Shown piece after piece: positions 10,027-19,057 of a stretch of 64,000 bases of DNA. The notes below the pieces were generated by a model that saw only the letters and a program-made list of their open reading frames with translations, did no database searches and had not been told where the DNA came from. Origin of the DNA: Globisporangium splendens (lineage: Eukaryota > Oomycota > Peronosporomycetes > Pythiales > Pythiaceae); NCBI GenBank assembly GCA_006386115.1, contig VFIW01000093.1:62001-126000 (forward strand), in the 5' to 3' direction. Every line of letters starts with the position of its first letter. Positions within the stretch are counted from its first letter, which is position 1. Made by a program: the position numbers and the translations under genes.

Positions 10027-11491
10027 ATGACTGGAATGAGCTGCTTCGACCCATTCACACACACAATTGGCACCACGCACTCACTGTCGCAGACGATGGT
10101 GGCGCCAGGCATGTTCCTCTCGGTCGCGAACGACGTCATCGTGCTTCTGCGCAACCGCTCGCTCTTCGTCGTGTCCGCGGACTCTACGAGCGCGGTCGAG
10201 TTCGAGCTCCTGCAGGAGCCAGAGGTGCAGCTCGACGCATCGAAAGCGGGCAACGACGACGACGACGGCGAGCAGCAACCGCAGCAGCATGGCGTGCCGC
10301 CATCCAACCGCATCACGGGCGTGCGGTTCTTCAAGCCGAGCGCGGAGACACCGTACGCGCTGCTTCTGCTCGTTGATGACCGCAAACTCGTGCACTACGA
10401 CGTCGATTTCGCCGCTGGCAGCGTGACATTCCGTTCCACCAGGTATGAAGAGCTCTTCTTGCGAGTGTGGCGAGGGATGATGCTTGACTGGAGTGTCTGC
10501 TATTCTTGCTTGTTCGTACAGAGCGCTGCCGCGTGGAGCTACGTGCATGGCCGTCGGTCACCTGGAAAAGGATGGCGAGCGCAAGCACGTCGTGATTGTC
10601 GGTGTGAAGACTGGCGAAGCGCTCGCGATGCCGTTCCCGGACATTGTGCGGGACATCAAGACGCTTCTCGGCCACACGACGTCGATGCTCACGCAGCTGG
10701 CGGTCAGTAAGGACTCGTCGCTGCTTCTCACTGCGGATCGTGACGAAAAGATCCGCGTGTCGGCGTTCCCACGCACGTCGCTCATCCAGACCTACTGCTT
10801 GGGTCACGCAGCCAGTCTCACGGATGTCACTGCGAGCTCGTTGACACCTGAACTCGCTGTCTCGACGTCGTTGGACAACACGATTAAGCTCTGGGACATC
10901 ACATCAGGCGAGCTTCTTGCATCCCAGGAGCTGCTCAAGGACGAGCCGATGAACTCGAAGAACCTGCTCAACGCGTCGCTCGCTGTCTCGGCGCAGTCGA
11001 ATCTCGTCGCTGTCGTGTTGAACAACCAGTGCGTGCGTCTGTTTGCGATCGTCACGCGCGAAGGACAGTCGCCAGCGCTCGAGAACGCAGACGTCTCTGT
11101 GGATTTGCAAAAGCAGCTGAACGCAAACGAACCGTGCGAAGCCTGCTTCACGAGCGACGGCGCGTTGATCGTGTCCCACAAGCACACGCCATTCGTCAGC
11201 TTCTACAGTGTCACGAAGAAGGATGGGGGCATCGAGATTGCACCTGCGTCGCTTGTGGACGAGGCAGCACTGACGCAACTGCGCACAAAGTTTGCAACCA
11301 TCGGTACGAGCCTCATGTGTGCCTTGACTCTATTTCACCCTTGTCGCTAACACCCCGTCGTTAATTTCTATGTGCATGTCGTTTGCGTAGAACTCGCTGC
11401 GGTAGGCGACGAAGAGATCGACGAACTCGAAGAGCACGGACTGAAGAAGAAGAAAGTCAAGACGGAGTGGAAAGCCAAGGTTCTCCAGTAA
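10027..11491 (+). CDS. Trm82/WDR4-like subunit of tRNA m7G46 methyltransferase
   Basis: WD-repeat protein, the non-catalytic partner of METTL1/Trm8, which methylates N7 of G46 in tRNAs. Three exons: 10027-10442, 10522-11303 and 11391-11491, with introns of 79 and 87 nt (GTATGA...TACAG and GTACGA...CGTAG); the frame is preserved across both joins and gives 432 aa. The family hallmark is clear in exon 2: LLTADRDEKIRVSAFP followed by IQTYCLGH, as in human WDR4 (DRDEKIRVS...CLGH). A later blade reads DNTIKLWDITSGELL. The C-terminus is a Lys-rich tail (KKKKVKTEWKAKV). The acidic run DDDDGEQQPQQH in exon 1 is a likely loop. The start is the ATG at 10027; the frame upstream opens only on TTG. Confidence 0.9.
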
Positions 11492-11579
11492 TTAATTGAA
11501 GACACAGACCCCAATCGAATAGACGTCGGCTTCCCACAGCACGCATAACTGGCCGCCTTTGTCTCAATCTTGCTTGTTC

Positions 11580-13523
11580 TCATCGAAATTGTGCGTGACA
11601 GTACTCGGTCGAGATCTCTTTGAGCACTCGATCCAATTGCGACTTGAGACTCTCCAAGTCCTGTTCACATGGGAAAGCAACCTGTTGCTGCCTTGTGCTC
11701 TCGCGCACACCACTGATCTTACGTCGCTGGGTTTCCCACGACTGCGCGGATTGTAGGAACATCTTTTGCGGGTCGAAAAGCTCTCGGGAAGCCACGTCGT
11801 GACTGATGCGCTCCATTTTCATCTCCATTTGCTGCAGTTGGGAACGCGATTTCTGTTTCTCCTGCCTCCATTTCTTCCATTCCAGCTCAAAGCGCTTGCT
11901 CAGCTCTTGATACGCTGCGAAATTGGTCTGGAAAAGCGCTTGCGTGGCTTGGATTTCCTGGACAAGTGCTGGAAACGACTCGCCAAGTGATGCATCGTTG
12001 GCTTTGCTGATATTGCCCTGGAAGGGATACGTCGCCAGCAGACTGTTGATCCATTTGTAAAAGAGCTGCTCGTCTTCGACCATCTTCACACTGTGTCACA
12101 AAAATGTCAGCATAGACATTGTCAGATGCATGAAGTTGACTAGAGAACACATCAGCAAGATTCAGGCGACTACCTTTGAGCTAAGACTCGCAGATGCGCC
12201 TCCATGTGATTCTTTGGCTTGGCGAACAGTTGCACGACGTACGCTGGGATCACTTCGTCGTCGCTGCCTTTTTGTTCGCTTTTGCTTTCCTGTTGCATCT
12301 GCTCTAGACGAAGCAGCAGTCGCTGGTGGTACCGCATGTACGACTTCAGTTCGTTCACGTGGCTCGCAAGTCGTCCATACGCAGCGTGGAGTTGATGAAT
12401 CTGTGACTCAAAAGCTAGTGGAGACATGTCCACTACCGCTGTCGTCTCCTGTGATGAGTGGCAGAACTCCACTGTAGCGGTCGCTACGATCTCACTAACA
12501 CGATAGAGCTGCGTGGCCGATAAGCTAACATCCTGCATGCAGATATAGAGCCGTGAAATCGTCAGAATTGGCCATTCTTGAGAATGATCTGTTCGTGTGC
12601 CTTACATTTGGATACGGCGGGAGCTGCGACTCCGTGACGCCAAGGCATCTCTGTTAGAAGCAGACATAAGAATATATCAAAGCGTGAGCCCGACCACCGT
12701 CAGCATTCGACTACATGGACGGATGACGCAGCACCTGGAGAATGTGCGCTTGCAGCCGCTCAAAGAACTTGGAGAATGCAAAGAGCCACGCAAGCGCGAG
12801 CAGCAGCTCTTGGCTCGATGGACGGCAGCTCGTGTCATAGAACGTCGGGCACACAAACCCCCAGTCGTAGAGGTAGTAGCGTGTGAGCTCCATATGGATC
12901 TCTATCGCCATGACACAAGCAATCACCAGATACAAAGAGAGAACGCTAAACAGTCAGCCAATTTGAGGCTACAGGAGACCATGAGACATCATGGGAGAAC
13001 ACATATGCATACTGACGCTGAGAGGCAGAATCCATTAGCGCCGCTTCCAGCGCGTCGCCGGTGTTTGCGCGGCGCATCTCGTCCACATCGACGTCAAAAT
13101 CCGCCAGCACGACGAGCACGAGGTCGTGCAGCAGCTTCCAGAGCTCCAAGTATTCCCGCTACAAGACAGAGAGACACACGCATAAACGTTGACACTGAGA
13201 GCAATCAATAGCAGCAGTCGTGCACTACACGCAGTCACCTCAGTGTGCAGGCTCTTCTTGGCTTTGCGCAGGCGGTCCATGGAGATGTACGTGATGCCGA
13301 CGCACTCGAACCCCGTGAGGATCAGGTACCCAAACTGCGGTGCTGCTGCGCTGCTCGTTGGCTTGTTGCTCGGAGGTCTGGATGCAGTAGCGCCGGGACG
13401 ATTAGCAGGAGATGGCGGTGGAGCATCCATAGAAGCCCCGTTATGCGACGGTGGCGGCGGTGCAGACGCTCGTGGCGCGGGCTTGCGCTTCGCTGTCGTC
13501 GTCGTCGCGCGCGCTGCTCGCAT
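11580..13523 (-). CDS. TEDC1-like protein (tubulin delta/epsilon complex)
   Basis: Six exons on the minus strand: 13523-13239, 13158-13013, 12945-12735, 12650-12606 (only 45 nt), 12532-12174 and 12090-11580. All joins use GT-AG and keep the frame, giving 518 aa. The N-terminus (about 75 aa) is disordered and Pro/Ala/Ser-rich. Recognition rests on exons 2-3: EYLELWKLLHDLVLVVLADF, and then WGFVCPTFYDTSCRPSSQ followed by ELLLALAWLF (about residues 172-199). These resemble human TEDC1 (C14orf80), which has a similar GYP...SRELLLALSWLL block. The rest is helical and coiled-coil (QMEMKMERI; KSQLDRVLKEIS). TEDC1 with TEDC2 supports delta- and epsilon-tubulin in making triplet microtubules of centrioles, which fits a zoosporic organism. 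The start at 13523 is the first ATG; an additional upstream exon cannot be excluded. Confidence 0.62.
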
Positions 13524-13844
13524 CAGGATTGAGTTCGTGTTGGTGTGCTCCAAAGAGACCGCCAAAAAGCAATTACCTTTTTATAATGAGTGTGCTTTGT
13601 TTTCAAAATATTGCAGTATAGTCAAACATAAACAATGAGACTCGGCATTGCAAATAGACAGGGTCAATGGACTCAAATCTCCATTAGCGTGGCAAGTCTG
13701 TGACCTGGATCTAACAAGCCTCATGGCGCTCATTTCCGTCCAAATGGCTACTACGCGTCTCCAGTTCTCAGCAACTTGCAGCGCGTTGGACCACGCGGCA
13801 ACCACACGCAACTGGAAGGCACAGTCCACACACAGAGGCGCCGT
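13524..13844. other. Short spacer between head-to-tail minus-strand genes
   Basis: This contains the promoter of the TEDC1-like gene and the 3' flank of the CCDC43-like gene. Nothing else was recognised. Confidence 0.4.
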
Positions 13845-14745
13845 TCACCCGGCGCCGCGCTGCTTCTCGCGCTTGACGGTCCGCTTCTTGGCCTTTTCCT
13901 TCCGCAGCCGGTCTTTCTCCAGCAGCTCCTTCTCGCGCGCCACTTTCTTCTCGTGCTCCTTCTTCATCTTCTCGCGCATCGCGTTCTGCGCCTGCTGCAC
14001 GCGGCTCTTGTTGGTGTTTTGGCCCGCAGCTTCCAAATTCGCGCTCTCTTTTTCCTGTCATGGTGTTGGAGTAGATACAAAATGATCACCATGGCAGTCC
14101 AGCTTTAGCGTGAGTACCAAGAAGATATGCGCGCATATTTCCAGCATGCATACTGAGAGCGCACCTTGTCTTTGGTCTTGACCAGGTTACCCTCTTCGTC
14201 GAACTCCGAGATCACGCTGAAGCCATACTCACTGATCAGCTTCTCACGCGCCGCCAGTTCCTCCCGCGACCTGCATATTGTTACATCCAGCAATACACAC
14301 ACACACACACACAACGTCGTGTCAATTAGCCATACACATGAGCTTTTGGGACAAAGTCTAGGCATGCGCACATCTTCTGGCGCGCGGCAGCCCTCTCACG
14401 CTCCTTCTCCATGGCGTCCTCGGCGGCCCTCTTCTCCTGTTCGCGCAGCTTGAGGTCGCGCAACTCGGCCTCGGCACGCTTCAGGTCCTCTTCCTGGACC
14501 TGCTTCTGCTTGGTCTCCTGCACGATGCGCTCGACGTCAGCGATCATCGTGGCGGCATCCAGCTCCTGGGCGAGCACAGCGTCGCTCGCGAGCCCGTCGG
14601 CCGCGCCTGAGAAGATGCCGATGACGCTCTCCACGCGCTCCGCGATGTCCGTGTCCTCGTCCTCAAGGATGCCGCGGCCGTACTCGACGTACACGTCGGC
14701 ATCAAGCCCCAGGCGCTCAACCTTCTCGCGCACCCACGCCTCCAT
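13845..14745 (-). CDS. CCDC43-like coiled-coil protein
   Basis: Three exons: 14745-14372, 14270-14165 and 14054-13845, GT-AG joins in frame, 229 aa (human CCDC43 is about 224). The N-terminal globular part reads MEAWVREKVERLGLDADVYV followed by EYGRGILEDEDTDIAERV. This matches the conserved CCDC43 start (SWL...LGVD..VY..YI.GIL..EE). The middle and C-terminus are a long charged coiled coil ending in a Lys/Arg-rich tail (EKAKKRTVKREKQRGAG). The molecular function of the family is poorly defined. Intron 1 contains a (CA)n run at about 14294-14313. The ATG at 14743-14745 is preferred over a TTG two codons upstream because it aligns with the conserved family N-terminus. Confidence 0.85.
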
Positions 14746-15006
14746 CGTCAATAGTGATGGGAATGACTGGTATCCCGATCCAGTCGAGTTTCATTGAATC
14801 CATAATTTAATAGCAACCTTCTTATAATGAAATATGCTCCAGCATTGGACTTTACAGAAGAGAAGAAAAGTCTTTATAAAATTGCTCGTGTTTTGGACTG
14901 TTGCTTCACGCTGAATGATGGAGGGCGTTTTTGCATTTTCTAAAACATCTGCTCGCATAATCGCGATTGTCCAGAAAACCGAATTGTCGCCATTTCCGTC
15001 CACCAT

Positions 15007-16329
15007 ATGGGAGCGTGTGCATGGGAACAGAATGGCGCGGCCATGTCGACTGCGCTGGTGCCGCAGTCGTCGTCTGAGCTGGTGTACGACGTCGTGGTGA
15101 GCGAGCGCCTTCCGTGCTTCGACACCACCATCAAGGTCAAGCAGCTGTTGCTGCTGCTGCCTGCGCACGTGCAGGCGTTCAACCGTGCGCTGCGCGTCGT
15201 CAGGCCGTACTTGGCACCCTCGTACTTGCTGGGCGTCCTGGTGCGTATCGCGGTCGTGTTTGTTCCTGCGGACGTGGGGACGCTGTTGATCCTGCTCTCG
15301 CTCGTGTTGGTTGGCCCGACGATCATCTCAATGCGTCTGGCGCTGCGCTGCGAGTACGTCAAAGTGCTCGCGCAGACGTTCGAGTTCGAGTTCCTGCTCG
15401 TCATTGGCACGATGTGGATCGTGGGCTTCCCGTGTACACGCACGACCTGCGCGGCGTCATGATGCCGATTCTCTGGTGCGACTTGGTCAACTTGCTGCTC
15501 GTGGAGACGTACTTCGAGGACCAGACGATCATTTACGCGAGCGTTGTTGCCACGAGCTGCTACCTGGTGTCTGTGACCATCGCGATGGCCTCCAACCTGG
15601 TCGAGAACGCCAGGGACTAGTGCTCGTGGTGAGCCCGACGCATCCGATCAAGATCAGCGACGTCGTCGTAAACAACGTGACCACGATACTTGCGCTCATG
15701 GTGCGCCTCGTGCATCGTCGGTATATCGCGCTCCAGCGAGAGAAGCACATGACGTCGTCGTGGACGCAATTGATCGGCTACCGATGCCACATTGGACTCT
15801 TTTTGAGCCGCACGCGCGCGACATGTGACCAACGAGGAAGCCACGACGTCGATGCAGACGATCGCCATCTCTGCACATACGACCTGCGGTCCTGGCACCG
15901 CGTGCACTACTGCGACCTGCTCGCGAACTTAGTGTGGATGCACTGGGTGCTGACGCTCGACACGCTCACACCCGCGATGAGAGAGAAGCACGGTCTCAAG
16001 ATCCGGTTCGCGATCCCTGTGTTCGTGCTCAGTTCGCTCAAGACGCTCGCGTTCCTCATCGACATTTTCGTCCGGAACCGATTCCCGATCCACAACTGCT
16101 TGCTGCTGCACCACACGATCGGGTCGTATGAGCTCCACGTGCGTATGCTCCCGTTCCTGCTCAGCCGCCAGATCGCGTTGCCTACGTGGTGCATCCGCAT
16201 TTTGCATCGCATCCGAACCCAGAAAAGCGAGAACGACTTGGGAATGTCGAGTACGACTCGCAATTCCGACGTCGCCTGCGGAAATCGTCGCGGAGAGGGA
16301 GTTCGATGAATGTCCCGACACGATGGTGA
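15007..16329 (+). pseudogene. Frameshifted multi-pass membrane protein
   Basis: Three consecutive pieces with strongly protein-like, membrane-rich sequence lie in different frames. Piece 1 (15007 to about 15435) has VRIAVVFVPADVGTLLILLS and FEFEFLLVIGTMWIVGF. Piece 2 (about 15436-15620, shifted frame) has MPILWCDLVNLLLVETYF and SVVATSCYLVSVTIAM, ending at a stop after VENARD. Piece 3 (about 15621-16309) has HPIKISDVVVNNVTTILALM and FVLSSLKTLAFLIDIFVRNR. A fourth shift near 16240 would continue as NVEYDSQFRRRLRKSS to a stop at 16327-16329. No GT-AG pair explains the first two breaks, so this is either a recent pseudogene or contains sequencing errors. The family was not identified; the style resembles oomycete-specific multi-pass proteins. 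Confidence 0.6.
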
Positions 16330-17558
16330 GCTGTGCGGTGATCTGTCGCACGATATTTCCTTTGTCATCGTCTCCTAATGAAAGCGACACTCAGCGTTGC
16401 CTGGAAGGTGCCAAACACCACAGCACGAGCTAACATTTGATTTGACAGAGCGTCCCCTTTAAGCTGGCTTCTGACTCACATTCAAGCTGAGTCCTAACTC
16501 ACAATCAGATGTGAACGTGAACCAAGAAGTTACTGACACGAAGATCGGCGAAGTCTCAGGCATTCTTCTTTGCAGCGGCAGTGACGACGACGCGTTCGCA
16601 TTTTGTGGGAGAACAAGACGCGAGATGCTTCAGCAAACGTGGCAGCATCAGACTCAGTCGAGGACAATTTACTCCCAGAACCGTGCCAAGCGCAAAGTGG
16701 AGCGAGGCAGGTGAGGCGTAAATTGTGAATACGAGGTGGACCCTGTTAAATTTATGCGACAAGAGGCAGTCAAGGACAGCGTCAGATCGCTCAGGAGCTG
16801 TCGTTGTCGTGCATGGCACGAAACAATGAGAAAATCCCGCGTTAAAATGCTTTCAAGTGCCGAATGGGACATCTGTGGGAGAAGCAGCAGCATGCCGCCA
16901 GAAATTGATAAGAAGAACAGCGAGATCTGTCTCAAGAAGAACGAACGACACACTCGCGCACAGCAATACGCATCGATTTGCTATTCGCATGTGCAGTGAC
17001 TCACTGTCAAATAGTCAAACACTGATACCCTGAGCAACTTTTAAACTGAACTGAACCAGAGCCCAACGATCCCCAGCGGCGTCCTGGTGACTCGACCAAG
17101 CAGCGCCAACCAACAAAAGCCAATCTTCGAAGTGCAAGTCCCTAATGCCTCGAAAACACCGGTTTCGATGCACACACACACCACAGCACTCTCCTTGCAG
17201 TACGTACTCGTCGCTTCTTGGCGATCCTAGCATTGGTAATTGCAACTCCGCATCGGCTACCTGTGCACCTCACGACATATTCCAGGCTTGAGCATCTGCG
17301 TACTTCAGCAAAACGAACCTTGATGCCACTTCCAGTGTTCAACGTAGATTCAGAAACTCCACTGGGTTTCTGGTCGTAGCTCTCAGCGTCAGTCGCCGTC
17401 GTTTACCTGCTTCGTGGCCGACAGTTTGTTCACCATATCAGCAGCACTTTTGCTTCGAGGAATGACCAGCACGAGACAGCTACGCGGCGGCAAGCAGTAG
17501 TAGTCCTTCATATGCTGTGTCTCCATATCCGCTATCTCTCTCTCTCCGACTGGTTCGC
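16330..17558. other. Intergenic, nothing recognised
   Basis: Only short, mutually overlapping frames. The right part is the 3' flank of the minus-strand Myb/SANT-like gene. Confidence 0.45.
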
Positions 17559-18395
17559 TCAATACGCAGCGTCTGCATATCGAACCGGGAGAATGACGTC
17601 AATGTCGTGCATCGGGATGCCTGCATCTTGCAGCCGCTTGCGTCCCAGGACGACCTCTTGCACCGTCTTCACGCGCTCACGAGCGACCTGGAGCCGCTTC
17701 ACTTCGTTGTCATACTCCAAGTTGGCCACCTCAAGTTCGTATTTGCGCTTCTTGAGTTCTCGCAGCGACCGATGTCCTTTGTTTGCTCCTTCTCCTTCCT
17801 CCCGATGCCGCTTCTGGGCCGGTGAAGACAACGATTCCAGAGACGAATCGCCTTCGGAAAACGCGTACTCGTCTTCATTCTCATCATCGCTTGGAGTTTT
17901 CTTTTTCCGCATCTTCTTGGTGCCATCAGGATCGGATGCCAAGGCTGCAACGTCGTCGACGTCGTCTTTCATCACGGGATGCAACATATCGAAATAGCGG
18001 CAGAGGGTGTACACATGCGCCATGGCGCGAGCATCCGCATCGTCATTCACAGCTGCAGCTCTCTCAAAATCTCCCTGCGATCGCTTTGCCGCCTCGTGCT
18101 TCCTGAGGAACAGCGCAGCCTGGATGTAGTTGCGCTTGAGCGTGTTGATCTTGGAGCGCAAGTCCGTCGCCAGTCGGTGCGTGATGCCGTGACTCGCGAG
18201 GATGCCCAGGATCTCGCGCAGCAGCTCGATCTTGGGCGTGAGCGGCTCCAGCGGCCCGTCTTCTTGCGCGTACCCGTGCTTCCAGCGGAAGTAGTTGCCT
18301 GGCGCGCTGAGCCACTCGAGGAGGATCGCGATGGATGTCTTGCCGCCCGCGACGCTCTCGTCTGCGTCCCACAGGATCTGTGGCTTGCGCGTCAT
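17559..18395 (-). CDS. Myb/SANT-like putative DNA-binding protein
   Basis: 278 aa, intronless. The N-terminal half has the pattern of a helix-turn-helix family widespread in fungi and oomycetes: SIAILLEWLSAPGNYFRWKHG, then a helix with ILASHGITHRLATDLRSKIN (about residues 15-100), then a C/Y/F-rich closing segment (YTLCRYFDMLHPVM). This is followed by an acidic, Ser-rich linker with KKMRKKKTPSDDENEDEY and a C-terminal coiled coil (ELKKRKYELEVANLEYDNEV). Recognition is from memory of the GNY..RW motif; the target DNA and role are unknown. The frame opens at 18434 on GTG; the ATG at 18393-18395 is the first true start. Two long (GA)n tracts lie just upstream, in its promoter region. Confidence 0.6.
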   Translation of the reverse strand: MTRKPQILWDADESVAGGKTSIAILLEWLSAPGNYFRWKHGYAQEDGPLEPLTPKIELLREILGILASHGITHRLATDLRSKINTLKRNYIQAALFLRKHEAAKRSQGDFERAAAVNDDADARAMAHVYTLCRYFDMLHPVMKDDVDDVAALASDPDGTKKMRKKKTPSDDENEDEYAFSEGDSSLESLSSPAQKRHREEGEGANKGHRSLRELKKRKYELEVANLEYDNEVKRLQVARERVKTVQEVVLGRKRLQDAGIPMHDIDVILPVRYADAAY

Positions 18396-18441
18396 CTTGG
18401 TCAATGCACTCGCGGTGCACCGCTTGGCAGCCACGCGCGTC

Positions 18442-18444
<3 letters not shown>

Positions 18445-18478
<34 letters not shown>
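18445..18478. repeat. (AG)n microsatellite, 34 nt
   Basis: An uninterrupted AG dinucleotide run about 50 nt upstream of the Myb/SANT-like start codon. Confidence 0.97.
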
Positions 18479-18479
<1 letters not shown>

Positions 18480-18534
18480 ACCGGAGCTTCTCTTCTTCGG
18501 AGTGCAGTGATTGTTCTTCGCTGCTCTCTATACC

Positions 18535-18538
<4 letters not shown>

Positions 18539-18574
<36 letters not shown>
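18539..18574. repeat. (AG)n microsatellite, 36 nt
   Basis: A second perfect AG run in the same orientation, separated from the first by 60 nt of unique sequence. The pair looks like one expanded motif that duplicated, or two GAGA-type promoter tracts. Confidence 0.97.
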
Positions 18575-18575
<1 letters not shown>

Positions 18576-19057
18576 AGTGTGCGAGGGATCGGGTTGCTAA
18601 TTAGGGGTTTTAGCAATCTCTTTCAAAGAAAAACACTGTAGGTTAGAAACCTGCATTCCGTCGTGTATTCTGCTTTCCACTTTCACTGTAGAAGGGAGAG
18701 ACAAATTGAAGGTTTAGAAACCTACATGTTCACCTAGAAGACAATCATTCTGTAGCTGCATTACAAACTTTCCCTTTGTTGTTGCACAGAACACTAGAAA
18801 CTTCAATTTGCTGCGATCTGGACATGAAAATGGCACACCATCGACTCCTGTCGCTGTCTCTGTGTCTCTGTGTGCGCGCGCACTCCGCTCGCTATGCAGC
18901 ACCAGGGCATACCACACAGTGAGAAGTCGCAGTCGTGCACGTGACGGTCAGCCGTAGTATGCTATAATTTACTCGGTTTATTGCACAACTTTAATCTCTC
19001 GCACAATTGGCGCGGTTCTCTCTCATTCACATACAAACATATATCTGGTTTATAGGT

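Larger units (their letters stand above)
18396..19057. other. Promoter-side spacer with two microsatellites
   Basis: The upstream region of the Myb/SANT-like gene and the 3' flank of the MLO-like gene. Apart from the two (GA)n tracts, nothing was recognised. Confidence 0.45.
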
